Source of the DNA: Streptomyces sp. NBC_00820 | GTDB taxonomy: Bacteria; Actinomycetota; Actinomycetes; Streptomycetales; Streptomycetaceae | Direction of reading: 5' to 3' | Assembly (NCBI RefSeq): GCF_036347055.1 | Contig: NZ_CP108882.1 | Coordinates: 7,056,001 to 7,120,000, forward strand | DNA length: 64,000 nucleotides | In this document: positions 9,729 to 20,368 of the stretch, one piece after another | How the letters are laid out: the number at the start of each line of letters is the position of its first letter | Position numbering within the stretch: the first letter of the stretch is position 1 | Program-made: the position numbers and the translations under genes | Notes under the pieces: generated by a model | What the model saw: the letters and a program-made list of their open reading frames with translations, nothing else | What the model was told of the DNA's origin: nothing | The model's database searches: none

Positions 9729-11264
9729 TCAGACGATTCCCTCCGCGAGTTCGGCCTGATCGCGATCGTCGCCGTAGGCGGCGGTGGCGGGCGTGCCGTA
9801 CGAACGGCGGGCGACGTACCACCAGACGCTGGCCAGCAGCAGGACGACGGCGAGGGCCACCACCGCGTAGTTCATGGTGTCGGCGGTGACCGGCGAGGAC
9901 TGCGGCAGACAGAACAGGACCGTCACACACGCCACCCAGACCACCGCGATCCAGCCGACCGGCCTGCTCCACCGGCCCAGGCTCCAGGGGCCCGGCTGGA
10001 AGCGGTCGCCGGCGCGCAGCCGCAGCAGGACGGGGATGGCGTACGCCGGGGTGATGCCGATGACGTTGATGGCGGTGACCGCGCCGTACGCCGTCGCCGA
10101 GTACAGGGACGGCAGGGTGAGGACGCCCGCGACCACGACCGACAGCCACACGGCGGCGACCGGGGTCTGGGTGCGCGCGCTGACCTTGCGCCACAGGTGC
10201 GAGCCGGGCAGCGCCCCGTCCCGGCTGAACGCGAACACCATGCGGCTGGCGGCGGCCACCTCGGCGTTCCCGCAGAACAGCTGGGCGACGATCACGACGA
10301 GCAGCAGCGCGCTCGCGCCACCGGTGCCGAGCCCGTCGAGCAGGATCTGCGCGGGCGGCACGCCGGTGGCGGTGGTGCGCGTGCCGTCGTAGTCCTGGAT
10401 CGCGAAGGTCAGCCCGGCGAGGAGCACGAAGCCGGCGATCCACGACACCCAGATGGACCGTACGATGCCCTGCGCCGCCGACACCGAGGCGTTGGAGGTC
10501 TCCTCGGAGAGGTGGGCGGAGGCGTCGTAGCCGGAGAAGGTGTACTGGGCGAGCAGCAGGCCGATCGCCGCCACGTAGACCGGATTCGACCAGCCGGTCT
10601 CGTTGACGTACTTGGTGAACACGAAGGACGCGGACTGGTGGTGGTCGGGAACGATCGCCAGCGCGCCGACGATCAGCGCGACACCGGCCAGGTGCCACCA
10701 CACGCTGACGGAGTTGAGCAGGCTGACCAGGCGGACACCGAACAGGTTCAGCACGGCGTGCAGCAGCAGGATGCAGCAGAAGATCAGCATCGTCTTGCCG
10801 GGCGTCGGCTCGAAGCCCCACTGGAGATTGGCGAAGGCCCCGGTGAACAGGGCGGCGCCGTAGTCGATGCCGGCGATCGCGCCCAGCAGGCCGAGCAGGT
10901 TCAGCCAGCCCGTGTACCAGCCCCAGCGGCGGCCGCCGAGCCGGTCGGCCATGTAGTACAGGGCGCCGGAGGTCGGGTAGGCGCTGGTGACCTCGGCGAG
11001 CGCGAGACCGACGCACAGCACGAACAGGCCGACGCCCGCCCAGCCCCACAACATCACGGCGGGACCACCGGAGTTGAGGCCGAAGCCGTACAGGGTCATG
11101 CAGCCGGACAGGATCGAGATCACCGAGAAGCTGATCGCGAAGTTGCCGAAGCCGCCCATCCGGCGGGCCAGCACCGGCCGGTAGCCGAGTTCGCGCAGCC
11201 GCTGCTCCTCGTCGTGCTGCGGTACGCCGGACGACGGCGCCGCCCGGTCGGGGGTGGGGGACAT
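9729..11264 (-). CDS. APC superfamily amino-acid permease
   Basis: A 511-residue, roughly 12-helix transporter of the amino acid/choline (GABA permease-like) branch. The first helix motif FGNFAISFSVISILSGCMTLY and the SAYPTSGALYYMADRLGG loop are characteristic, as is the FSGYDASAHLSEET segment that binds substrate in APC proteins. The ATG start follows GGAGG at about 8 nt. It lies downstream of a helical hypothetical gene on the same strand with a 123-bp gap, so co-transcription is possible. The substrate cannot be fixed from sequence. Confidence 0.9.
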   Translation of the reverse strand: MSPTPDRAAPSSGVPQHDEEQRLRELGYRPVLARRMGGFGNFAISFSVISILSGCMTLYGFGLNSGGPAVMLWGWAGVGLFVLCVGLALAEVTSAYPTSGALYYMADRLGGRRWGWYTGWLNLLGLLGAIAGIDYGAALFTGAFANLQWGFEPTPGKTMLIFCCILLLHAVLNLFGVRLVSLLNSVSVWWHLAGVALIVGALAIVPDHHQSASFVFTKYVNETGWSNPVYVAAIGLLLAQYTFSGYDASAHLSEETSNASVSAAQGIVRSIWVSWIAGFVLLAGLTFAIQDYDGTRTTATGVPPAQILLDGLGTGGASALLLVVIVAQLFCGNAEVAAASRMVFAFSRDGALPGSHLWRKVSARTQTPVAAVWLSVVVAGVLTLPSLYSATAYGAVTAINVIGITPAYAIPVLLRLRAGDRFQPGPWSLGRWSRPVGWIAVVWVACVTVLFCLPQSSPVTADTMNYAVVALAVVLLLASVWWYVARRSYGTPATAAYGDDRDQAELAEGIV

Positions 11265-11387
11265 GCGGAAACCTCCGGGAATCTTGCGGGTTGGGTCATC
11301 AGGGGGGTGGCAAGCGGGGTGGCACGGTGGTGTCAGGGGGCAGGAGGGCGGTGTCAGGGGGCGGGGGTCCGGGCGGCGGAGGGGATG

Positions 11388-12392
11388 TCAGGGGCCGGTG
11401 GCGGAGTCCTCCGAGGCCGCCAGGCAACGGGCTCTCGCCTGTGCGAAGACCTCCACGGCACGACCGTGGTCGGGGGTGCGGTACATCCAGGGCGGCGGTG
11501 TGAAGTACGGGCCGATCGCGTCGAACACGCGGGCCGCGTCCGGAAAGCGGAGCGCGCCCCACAGCGCGTGGGCCAGGTGGTTGAGGTCCAGCAGGGAGCG
11601 TTCGGCACGGTACGAGTGCTCGAACCAGGAGTGCAGCGCGCGCCGCGCCTCCCGGGTCGCGTCCTCGGCCACCCAGTGCAGGTCGAGTGCCGCGTCGAGC
11701 CCGCCGCCGCGCCGGTAGCGCTCGACCCGGACGTACAGCGGCAGCAGGTGCAGGGCGGAACCGGGCGGAGCCGCGCCGGCCGCCCACTGCGCGTACCCCG
11801 CGGCCTCCGCGAGCCGGCCCGAGGAACCGCCGCGCGCGTACAGGAACTGCAGCACGCGGTGGTGGGCCTCGCGGTTGTGCGGGTCGCGCTTGTCGGCCTC
11901 GGCGAGCAGACCCCACGGGCCCGTCGGCAGCATGGGCTCGGGCGGCGCTTCCCGGTGCTCCTGCCGCTGCCGCTCCGGATCCAGCCGGGCCAGCGCCAGC
12001 AGACAGATCCAGGGCACGGGGTCCGCCGGGGCGAGCCGGGCGGCGGCGTGGGCCACGTCGCGGGCCTCGTCGACCAATTCGCCTGCAGTGGCGTGCTGTT
12101 CGCGTTGCGCCCTCAGTGCCCGCTCCACCCCCACCCTGGCGTGCATCACCGCCGCCGGCACGCTGTGCGGCTCCTCCGCGAGCCAGGCCCGCACCACGTC
12201 GGTGCCGGCCGCGGCGGCCGCGAGGACCTGGGTGCGCTGGGTCCACTGCCACCAGGTCGCGGTGTCCGCGAGCAGGCCGCGCATGGCCATCCAGCGTCCG
12301 GTGCGCAGATCCTGCAGCGCGGCGCGCAGCGCGGCGTCGTGACCGGCGGGATCGTAGGCGGGACGTGGGGGACGCGCTCCTTCTCTGGCCAT
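11388..12392 (-). CDS. Hypothetical TPR-like helical protein
   Basis: A 334-residue protein made almost wholly of Ala/Leu/Arg-rich amphipathic helices in TPR-like spacing, starting MAREGARPP. Aromatic residues cluster (WWQWTQRTQ, WMYRTPDHG). I recall similar proteins in many Streptomyces but no assigned function. There is no signal peptide or membrane segment. The ATG at 12392 was preferred to an upstream extension because those extra 120 codons are low-complexity and overlap the divergent control region. It could scaffold another protein. The permease follows downstream. Confidence 0.75.
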   Translation of the reverse strand: MAREGARPPRPAYDPAGHDAALRAALQDLRTGRWMAMRGLLADTATWWQWTQRTQVLAAAAAGTDVVRAWLAEEPHSVPAAVMHARVGVERALRAQREQHATAGELVDEARDVAHAAARLAPADPVPWICLLALARLDPERQRQEHREAPPEPMLPTGPWGLLAEADKRDPHNREAHHRVLQFLYARGGSSGRLAEAAGYAQWAAGAAPPGSALHLLPLYVRVERYRRGGGLDAALDLHWVAEDATREARRALHSWFEHSYRAERSLLDLNHLAHALWGALRFPDAARVFDAIGPYFTPPPWMYRTPDHGRAVEVFAQARARCLAASEDSATGP

Positions 12393-12502
12393 CAGCCGCC
12401 CGCCCCGATTCGCGCGTGGACGGGCAGGACGGCGGAACGAGGTGGCAACTGCGCTCCCCTGAAACGTGGTTGAGGGATCTTGATCCGGGACGGCGGTCAC
12501 TA

Positions 12503-12517
12503 TAGGGGGTGTCGTTT
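12503..12517. repeat. 15-bp match to the MITE end at 50975
   Basis: TAGGGGGTGTCGTTT is identical to 50975-50989, the left end of the 160-bp inserted element in the nitronate monooxygenase gene. No matching right end is seen nearby. It lies between the divergent hypothetical and FGGY kinase genes and may be a solo element end or coincidence. Confidence 0.4.
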
Positions 12518-12678
12518 CCGGCTTTCCATGGTCAACTCCAGCTTTTGTGCGCTCAGTTGGTCCTCGGCCGGGCGCTTGACGCCGGACCCGGCCGACGGCA
12601 GGCTGTGCGCGGTGATCTTCGGAGGGCCGGTGGACCGGCCCGCGGACCGGCCGGTGGACCGGCCTCGGGGAGGAAGCG

Positions 12679-14105
<1,427 letters not shown>

Positions 14106-14109
<4 letters not shown>

Positions 14110-15509
14110 CCGTCACCGCCGAGGGGCCACTGCCCGAGCGGACGTACGACGTGGCGATCGTCGGCGCCGGGGTCGTCGGCTGCGCCATCGCCCGCGAACT
14201 CGCCCGCCACCCCCGCCTGGGCGTCGCCCTGATCGACGCCCAGGACGACGTCGGCCAGGGCACATCCAAGGCCAACACCGCGATCCTGCACACCGGTTTC
14301 GACGCGAGCCCCGGCTCCCTGGAAGCCCGGCTGGTCCGCGAGGGCTCCCGCCTGCTGGCCGCCTACGCCACCGAGTCCGGCATCCCCGTCGAGGAGACCG
14401 GAGCCCTCCTCGTCGCCTGGGACGAGGAGCAGCTCGCCGCGCTGCCCCGCCTCGCCGAGAAGGCCGAGCGCAACGCGTACACCGACACCCGGCTCCTGGG
14501 CGCAGGCGAGCTGTACGCCCGCGAACCCCACCTCGGACCCGGCGCGCTCGGCGCCCTGCACGTGCCCGGCGAGAGCATCATCTGCCCCTGGACGACGACC
14601 CTCGCCTACGCCACCCAGGCGGTCCGCGCGGGCGTCGACCTGCACCTGAACACCCACGTGACACAGGCGAGCCGGGAAGCGGACACGCACACCCTGACCA
14701 CCTCCCGCGGCACCCTGCGCTGCCGCCTGCTGGTCAACGCGGCCGGACTGCACGCCGACACCCTCGACCGGGCGCTCGGCCACGACGACTTCACCGTCAC
14801 CCCGAGGCGCGGCCAGCTCATCGTCCACGACAGGCTCGCCCGCCCCCTCGTCCGGCACATCCTCCTGCCCGTCCCCACCGCCCTCGGCAAGGGCGTCCTG
14901 ATCGCCCCCACCGTCCACGGCAACGTCCTGCTCGGCCCCACCGCCGAGGACCTGGACGACAAAGGGGCCACCGACTCCACCGCCGAAGGACTCGCCCTCC
15001 TGCGGGAGAAGGGTGCCCGCATCCTGCCCGCGCTGCGGAATCAGGAGGTCACCGCCGTCTACGCCGGGCTGCGCGCGGCCACCGAGCACGAGGACTACCG
15101 CATCACCGCCCACCCCGGGCAGGCCTGCGTCACCGTCGGCGGCATCCGCTCCACCGGTCTCACCGCGTCTCTGGCCATCGCCGCGCACGTAGTCGCCCTG
15201 CTGACCGACACCGGTCTGGACGCGGGCCCCGCCCAGGACCTCCCCCCGGTGCGCATGCCCGACCTCGGCGAGACCTCCCCACGCCCCTGCCGCCGCCCCG
15301 AACTCGTCGCCGCCGACCCGGAGTACGGCACCCTCGTCTGTCACTGCGAACACGTCTCCCGAGGCGAGATCCGCGACGCCCTGACCAGCACGATCCCGCC
15401 GCGCACGCTGGAGGGTCTACGACGCCGCACCCGGGCCCGCGCGGGACGCTGCCAGGGTTTCTACTGCGGCGCGGCGGTACGGCAGTTGTTCGAGGAAGCG
15501 GGCGGATGA
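14106..15509 (+). CDS. FAD-dependent glycerol-3-phosphate dehydrogenase-like protein with BFD [2Fe-2S] domain
   Basis: A 467-residue flavoprotein. The Rossmann motif VAIVGAGVVGCAIARELA is at residues 16-33, and the DAO-type oxidoreductase domain runs to about residue 370. The C-terminal 80 residues hold a bacterioferritin-associated-ferredoxin-like module with CHCE near the start and CQGFYC near the end, four Cys to bind [2Fe-2S]. This kinase-GlpA-like order with an Fe-S tail resembles anaerobic-type glycerol oxidation operons of clostridia and Thermotoga, where electrons go to a partner flavoprotein. The next gene fits that partner. Translationally coupled to the kinase. Confidence 0.87.
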
Positions 15510-15540
15510 GGGATGAGGGGATGAGGGGGGAGACGGGAGT
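15504..15540. repeat. GATGAGG-type short tandem repeat
   Basis: GGATGAGG recurs with 7-9 base spacing across the stop codon of the GlpA-like gene into the 145-bp gap before the next flavoprotein. The remainder of that gap is G-rich without a clear hairpin, so the three genes probably form one transcript. Confidence 0.4.
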
Positions 15541-15654
15541 GTGCGGCGCGGGTGGTCTCGGCGCGTACCGGGGCGCGGGTGCAGGTGCGGATGCGGGTAC
15601 AGGTGTGGCCGTTTCCTCCGCGCCGGCGGGCCTGTGGTGCGAAGAGGTGGGCGG

Positions 15655-16752
15655 ATGAGCGCGGAACCTCGAGTGCGCCAGGTCGACGTCCTCGTCGTCG
15701 GCGCCGGGCCCGCCGGACTCGCGGCCGCCGCACGCCTGGCCGTGGCCGGTGCGGGCCGGGTCGAGGTGCTGGAGCGGGAGGCATACGCCGGGGGAGTTCC
15801 CCGGCACTGCGCGCACGGCGGGTTCGGCACCTGGACGCGCCCGCTCAACGGTCTTGAGTACGCCCGCCTGCTCACCGAGGCGGCTCTACGCGCCGGTGCC
15901 GTGGTGCGGACCGGAGCGACCGTGCTCGACTGGGCGGCGGACACGGGTCGGCCCGCCCTGGAGGCGTCAGGTAGCGCACCGGAGGGGGGCTTCGCCCCGC
16001 ACGCGGGTGCGGGAGCCGCCGACGGGGGCCTGGGGATGCCGTACGCGGGGCCGGGAGCAGACTGCGCGGTGTCCAGGCCGCCGGGACTGCTTCTCACGGT
16101 CGTGAGTCCGCGGGGACTCGAGACGATCGCGGCGCGGGCCGTCGTCCTGGCGACCGGTTCCCGCGAACGCCCTCGCGCCGCCCGCCTGGTGCCCGGCACC
16201 CGGCCCGCCGGTGTCTACACCACCGGCGAACTCCAGCAGGCGGTGCACCTGTTCGGGCAGTCGATCGGCACCCGGGCGGTGGTGGTCGGCGCTCAGGACG
16301 TCTCCTACGCGGCGGCCGACACCGTCCGGGCCGCCGGGGCCGATGTCGTCGCGCTGGTCACCGAACAGCCGCGCGCCGAGGCGAGACCGGCCCGCGTCCA
16401 CGCGGCCCGCCTGCGCCACCGCATCCCGCTCCTCACGGACACCACGGTCACCGGACTCCTCGGGCGGGGACGCCTGTCGGGGGTCGGTGTCCGCCACCGG
16501 GACGGCCGTACGGCCACCCTGCCCTGCGACACGGTCGTCTTCACGGGCGACTTCGTCGCAGCCGACGAACTCGCCCGCCAGGCGGGCATCCAGCTCGGCG
16601 CGACCCCGTACAGCTCACACCCGGGCGTCTTCGCGGCCGGCGCGCTGCTGCTTCCCGGCCGCCGCGCCGGGGAGGCGGACCGGGACGGTGTGGAGGCCGC
16701 CGGCGCCGTCCTGGCATGGCTGGCCGGCGGGAAGTGGCCGACGCCGAGCTGA
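15655..16752 (+). CDS. FAD/NAD(P)-dependent oxidoreductase, probable electron-transfer partner
   Basis: A 365-residue pyridine-nucleotide-type flavoprotein. FAD-binding VDVLVVGAGPAGLAAAARLA is near residue 10. A GTPRHC-like segment (GGVPRHCAHGGFGTW) follows, as seen in the alpha subunits of opine, hydroxyproline and glycerol-3-phosphate dehydrogenases. ATGSRERPRAARLVPGTRPAGVYTTGELQ is typical of that group. The ATG was placed at the conserved N-terminus with GAGGTGG upstream; an upstream frame extension is low-complexity. It probably reoxidises the preceding flavoprotein, passing electrons to NAD(P) or quinone. A small CxxC protein found in analogous operons elsewhere is absent here. Confidence 0.82.
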   Translation: MSAEPRVRQVDVLVVGAGPAGLAAAARLAVAGAGRVEVLEREAYAGGVPRHCAHGGFGTWTRPLNGLEYARLLTEAALRAGAVVRTGATVLDWAADTGRPALEASGSAPEGGFAPHAGAGAADGGLGMPYAGPGADCAVSRPPGLLLTVVSPRGLETIAARAVVLATGSRERPRAARLVPGTRPAGVYTTGELQQAVHLFGQSIGTRAVVVGAQDVSYAAADTVRAAGADVVALVTEQPRAEARPARVHAARLRHRIPLLTDTTVTGLLGRGRLSGVGVRHRDGRTATLPCDTVVFTGDFVAADELARQAGIQLGATPYSSHPGVFAAGALLLPGRRAGEADRDGVEAAGAVLAWLAGGKWPTPS

Positions 16753-16802
16753 GGCGAGGTGCGGTGAGGTCCCGTGCGGCGCGTGGTGGCGTGCGACCGG
16801 CC

Positions 16803-17387
16803 TCAGCGGCGCAGCGCCGCGTCGAGTTCGCGCAGGATCTCTCCCGCTCGGCCGCCCCCGGGCGGTGCGGCGGGCAGCCGGCCGAGTACCGCGACGACCG
16901 CCGCCGGCGCGTGATGACGTGCCCACTCGAGCGTCTCCGCGGCGGCATGCCCGTCGTCCCCGTACGCCAGTTCCTGCGCTCGTGCCGCGTGTGCCGCCGC
17001 GCCGAGGATGTGTTTGACCTGATGCGCACTTGCCCTGGGGTGAAGATACGCGGCGGCGGCCGCGTGGCTCGCCGCCAGTGCCGCGTCGCCCGCGGCGGGA
17101 GAGGCGGGAGGGGTCGGAGGGGCAGGCGAAGCGGGAGAGGCGGGTGAGGCGGTGGCGGCCTCTCGTGCCGCCCTGTACGCCGCCCACGCGCTCCGCCGCA
17201 GGGCCGCCGTACGCCGGCCGCCCCCGGCGAACGCGTACGCCGCCGCGACGGCGTCGCGAGGGCGGGTGTCGGCGGGGTGGCTCTGCTCGAAGAGCGGCAG
17301 CACCCGGTGCGCGACGTCAGCCGCGTAGCCCGCGATCTCACGCAGTTCGCGCTCGTTCAGTTCGATCCCGTCCGGCTCGGTCGCCAT
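16803..17387 (-). CDS. Imm5-like putative immunity protein
   Basis: A 194-residue helical protein matching the family annotated as putative immunity protein. Diagnostic pieces are ADTRPRDAVAAAYAFAGGG, RRTAALRRSAWAAYRAAREA, then AAAAYLHPRASAHQVKHIL and PPGGGRAGEILRELDAALR. A Pro/Ala/Ser linker of about 25 residues is inserted in the middle. The family was defined beside polymorphic toxins, but no toxin gene is adjacent here, so it may be an orphan or have another job. The ATG at 17387 follows the last of three tandem GGAG boxes. An in-frame upstream start would translate the repeats as Gly-Ala-Ile. Confidence 0.75.
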   Translation of the reverse strand: MATEPDGIELNERELREIAGYAADVAHRVLPLFEQSHPADTRPRDAVAAAYAFAGGGRRTAALRRSAWAAYRAAREAATASPASPASPAPPTPPASPAAGDAALAASHAAAAAYLHPRASAHQVKHILGAAAHAARAQELAYGDDGHAAAETLEWARHHAPAAVVAVLGRLPAAPPGGGRAGEILRELDAALRR

Positions 17388-17414
17388 AATCGCTCCAATC
17401 GCTCCAATCGCTCC
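17388..17414 (-). promoter_or_regulatory. Triple tandem Shine-Dalgarno leader repeat
   Basis: On the minus strand the unit GGAGCGATT is repeated three times head to tail directly before the ATG at 17387. Every unit carries GGAG, but only the last is correctly spaced (5 nt). The array could change length by slippage and so alter translation efficiency or extend the protein in frame, because 9 bp is three codons. Confidence 0.8.
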
Positions 17415-17422
17415 TCGATGGC

Positions 17423-18187
17423 TCACAGGTCCGTGAAGGAGCCGTGCCGTCCCGCACCCCCGGCGAAGCGCGCGGCGCCCTGCTGGGACTCCGTCAAGAC
17501 GTTGATTCCGTAGGTGAGTTCACGCCGCATCGCCGTCTCCTCGTCCAGCCCCTCCTGGTCCAGCACCGAGGCCCGGTCGCTGCGCAGGCAGACCTGCGGG
17601 AAGCGGGCGACGGCCGCCGCCAGCTCCTCGGCCTCCGCGCGGGCGCGGCCGGCCGGGACGAGACGGTCGGCGAGGCCGATGGCGTGGGCCTCGGGAGCGG
17701 GGACCGGGCGCCCGGTCAGGATCATGTCCATGGCCCGGCCGGTGCCGATCAGCCGGGGCAGCCGTACCGTGCCGCCGTCGATCAGCGGGACGCCCCAGCG
17801 GCGGCAGAACACCCCGAACACGGCGTCCTCCTCGGCGACCCGCAGATCGCACCACAGGGCCAGTTCGAGACCGCCCGCCACGGCGTGCCCCGCCACGGCC
17901 GCGATGACCGGCTTGGACAGCCGCATCCGGGTCGGCCCCATCGGCCCGTCACCGCCCTCGGCGACCCGGTTGCCGCGCTCGGTGCCGATGGCCTTCAGGT
18001 CGGCGCCCGCGCAGAACGTGCCGCCCTCACCCCACAGCACGGCCACCCGGGCGTTGTCGTCCGCTTCGAACTCCCGAAAGGCGGAAGCCAGTTCGGCCGC
18101 CGTCGGGCCGTCCACCGCGTTACGCGCCTCGGGGCGGGACAGGATGATCGTGGTGACGTGCTCCACGCGCTCCACACGGACCGGCAC
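17423..18187 (-). CDS. Enoyl-CoA hydratase/isomerase family protein
   Basis: A 254-residue crotonase-fold protein acting on a CoA thioester in the cytoplasm. The oxyanion-hole segments are FCAGADLKAIG and AVAGHAVAGGLELALWCDLR. The catalytic region CRRWGVPLIDGGTVRLPRLIG follows, with one conserved acidic residue shifted to Asp, so hydratase versus isomerase activity is not clear. The GTG at 18187 was chosen because GAAGGAG sits 8-10 nt upstream and the crotonase beta strand begins at once; an earlier in-frame start adds 22 unrelated residues. It is divergent from the SoxR-box ABC transporter, with 167 bp between the starts. Confidence 0.9.
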   Translation of the reverse strand: MPVRVERVEHVTTIILSRPEARNAVDGPTAAELASAFREFEADDNARVAVLWGEGGTFCAGADLKAIGTERGNRVAEGGDGPMGPTRMRLSKPVIAAVAGHAVAGGLELALWCDLRVAEEDAVFGVFCRRWGVPLIDGGTVRLPRLIGTGRAMDMILTGRPVPAPEAHAIGLADRLVPAGRARAEAEELAAAVARFPQVCLRSDRASVLDQEGLDEETAMRRELTYGINVLTESQQGAARFAGGAGRHGSFTDL

Positions 18188-18316
18188 GGCGGATGCTCCT
18201 TCTCGGGTGCGGATCGGGAAGGACACTCTGCCGCAGATGACCTTCAGCCGCACCGGCGCAGACGTACCCGAGGGGCAGCGTGGGACCGGAGGGCAGGGGG
18301 TGAAAAGCCGCCGACA

Positions 18317-18347
18317 TTGACCTCAACGAAGCTTGAGGTCTTACGGT
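18317..18347 (+). promoter_or_regulatory. MerR/SoxR-type promoter and SoxR box
   Basis: The -35 box TTGACC (18317-18322) and -10 box TACGGT (18342-18347) are separated by 19 bp, the over-long spacing typical of MerR-family promoters. The spacer holds the dyad GACCTCAA (18319-18326), six bases, TTGAGGTC (18333-18340). The CCTCAA-N6-TTGAGG core matches the SoxR operator. Transcription should begin at about 18354-18355, on or next to the ATG, predicting a leaderless mRNA. Confidence 0.85.
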
Positions 18348-18354
18348 CTCTTAC

Positions 18355-20238
18355 ATGAGCATGGAAACGACCGCATGGACGCAACTGCACAGCGTGATGA
18401 CCGCGCAACAGGAGCGTCGCCCCTTCGCCCGCGCCACCCTGCGCCGCATCGCCGCCTTCGCCCGCCCGCACCGCTCCGGCATCGCCCGGTTCGTGCTGCT
18501 CGGAGTGGTGACCGCACTGCTCGCCGTGGCCACGCCCGTCCTCGCCGGCCGCGTCGTCGACGCGATCGTGGCGGGCCACGACTCCGGAACAGTCGTACGG
18601 CTCTCCCTGCTCATCGCGGTGGTCGCCCTCGCGGAGGCGGGGCTCGGTATCCTCGGCCGGCGCCTGTCGTCGACGCTCGGGGAGGGGCTCATCCTCGACC
18701 TGAGGACCGCTGTCTTCGATCACGTGCAGCGGATGCCCGTCGCCTTCTTCACCCGCACCCGGACGGGCGCGCTCGTCAGCCGTCTCAACAACGACGTGAT
18801 CGGCGCCCAGCGGGCGTTCGCCAACACCCTGTCCGGCGTGGTCACCAACCTGGTGACCCTGCTGCTCACCCTCGCCGTGATGCTCACCCTGTCCTGGCAG
18901 ATCACCCTGCTCGCGCTCGTGCTGCTGCCGGTGTTCGTGCTGCCCGCCCGCCGCATGGGCGGCCGGATGGCCAGGATGCAGCGGGAGGCGGCGGCGCTGA
19001 ACGCGGAGATGGGCACCCGGATGACCGAGCGCTTCTCCGCGCCCGGCGCCACCCTGGTCAAGCTGTTCGGCCGCCCGGACGAGGAGTCGGCGGAGTTCGC
19101 GGCACGGGCCGCCCGGGTCCGCGACATCGGCGTGCGCACGGCGACGGCCCAGTCGGTCTTCATCACCTCCCTCACCCTGGTCTCCGCCCTCGCGCTGGCC
19201 CTCGTCTACGGCCTCGGCGGCTGGTTCGCGCTGCACGGCACCCTGGAGGCCGGCGCGGTCGTCTCCCTCGCCCTGCTGCTGACCCGGCTCTACGCCCCGC
19301 TCACCTCGCTCGCCGGGGCCCGGGTCGAGGTGATGAGCGCGCTGGTCAGCTTCGAGCGGGTCTTCGAGGTGCTCGACCTGAAGCCGCTCATCGAGGACAG
19401 CCCGGACGCCGTCGAGGTTCCCGGGGGACCGCTCGCCGTCGAGTTCTCGGACGTGCGCTTCTCCTACCCGGCCGCCGACCAGGTCTCCCTCGCCTCCCTG
19501 GAGGAGGTCGCCGCACTCGACACCCGCGGCGGCGCCGAGGTGCTGCACGGGCTCTCCTTCCGTGCCGAGCCCGGCCAGACCGTGGCCCTGGTCGGCTCCT
19601 CCGGCGCCGGCAAGTCCACGATCGCCCAGCTGCTGCCGCGCCTGTACGACGTCGACGCCGGAGCCGTGCGCGTCGGCGGGGTGGACGTCCGTGACGTGAC
19701 CGCCGCGTCCCTGCGGGCCACCCTCGGCATGGTCACCCAGGACGGCCACCTCTTCCACGACACCGTCCGTGCCAACCTGCTGCTGGCCCGCCCGGACGCC
19801 ACCGACGACGACCTGTGGGACGTACTCGGCCGCGCCCGCCTCGCCGAGGTCGTACGGTCCCTGCCCGACGGTCTGGACACCGTGGTCGGGGAACGCGGTT
19901 ACCGCCTCTCCGGCGGCGAGCGCCAGCGCATGACCATCGCCCGGCTGCTGCTGGCCCGCCAGCGCGTGGTCATCCTCGACGAGGCCACCGCCCACCTGGA
20001 CAACACCTCGGAGGCGGCTGTCCAGGAAGCCCTCGCCGAAGCCCTGGAGGGGCGCACCGCCGTGGTGATCGCCCACCGCCTGTCCACCGTGCGGGCCGCC
20101 GACCAGATCCTGGTCGTCGAAGCCGGCCGCATCGTGGAACGCGGCACCCACGACGAACTCCTCGCCGCGGGCGGCCGTTACGCGGAACTGCACCGCACGC
20201 AGTTCGCCCGGCCCGGCGACGAGGTGCCCGCGACCTGA
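18355..20238 (+). CDS. ABC exporter (fused permease and ATPase), predicted SoxR target
   Basis: A 627-residue half-transporter with six helices (about 40-320) followed by one ATPase domain. Walker A GSSGAGKST is at about 414-422, signature LSGGERQ at about 520, Walker B VVILDEATAHLD follows, and the H-loop is in IAHRLSTV. It works as a dimer in the membrane. The SoxR-type promoter just upstream suggests induction by redox-cycling compounds, and export of such a compound is the simplest role. S. coelicolor has an ABC transporter (SCO7008, recalled from memory) in its small SoxR regulon, and this gene is the likely counterpart. The start is ATG 18355, with a second ATG two codons on. Confidence 0.92.
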   Translation: MSMETTAWTQLHSVMTAQQERRPFARATLRRIAAFARPHRSGIARFVLLGVVTALLAVATPVLAGRVVDAIVAGHDSGTVVRLSLLIAVVALAEAGLGILGRRLSSTLGEGLILDLRTAVFDHVQRMPVAFFTRTRTGALVSRLNNDVIGAQRAFANTLSGVVTNLVTLLLTLAVMLTLSWQITLLALVLLPVFVLPARRMGGRMARMQREAAALNAEMGTRMTERFSAPGATLVKLFGRPDEESAEFAARAARVRDIGVRTATAQSVFITSLTLVSALALALVYGLGGWFALHGTLEAGAVVSLALLLTRLYAPLTSLAGARVEVMSALVSFERVFEVLDLKPLIEDSPDAVEVPGGPLAVEFSDVRFSYPAADQVSLASLEEVAALDTRGGAEVLHGLSFRAEPGQTVALVGSSGAGKSTIAQLLPRLYDVDAGAVRVGGVDVRDVTAASLRATLGMVTQDGHLFHDTVRANLLLARPDATDDDLWDVLGRARLAEVVRSLPDGLDTVVGERGYRLSGGERQRMTIARLLLARQRVVILDEATAHLDNTSEAAVQEALAEALEGRTAVVIAHRLSTVRAADQILVVEAGRIVERGTHDELLAAGGRYAELHRTQFARPGDEVPAT

Positions 20239-20334
20239 GGAACGGGATGGGGGGCGGGACGGGGAACGGCATGGGGAGCGGACCGGGAGTGGGGCGGCAG
20301 GCAGGGCGGGCAGCGGGCTGACGAACGGGGGACG

Positions 20335-20358
20335 GCGGCCGCCGGTGGGGGCGGCCGC
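20335..20358. terminator. Probable terminator after the ABC exporter
   Basis: GCGGCCGCC (20335-20343) and GGCGGCCGC (20350-20358) form a 9-bp stem with a 6-nt loop about 100 bp past the ABC gene and just before the chitinase promoter. Confidence 0.6.
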
Positions 20359-20368
20359 GCCCACAGGC

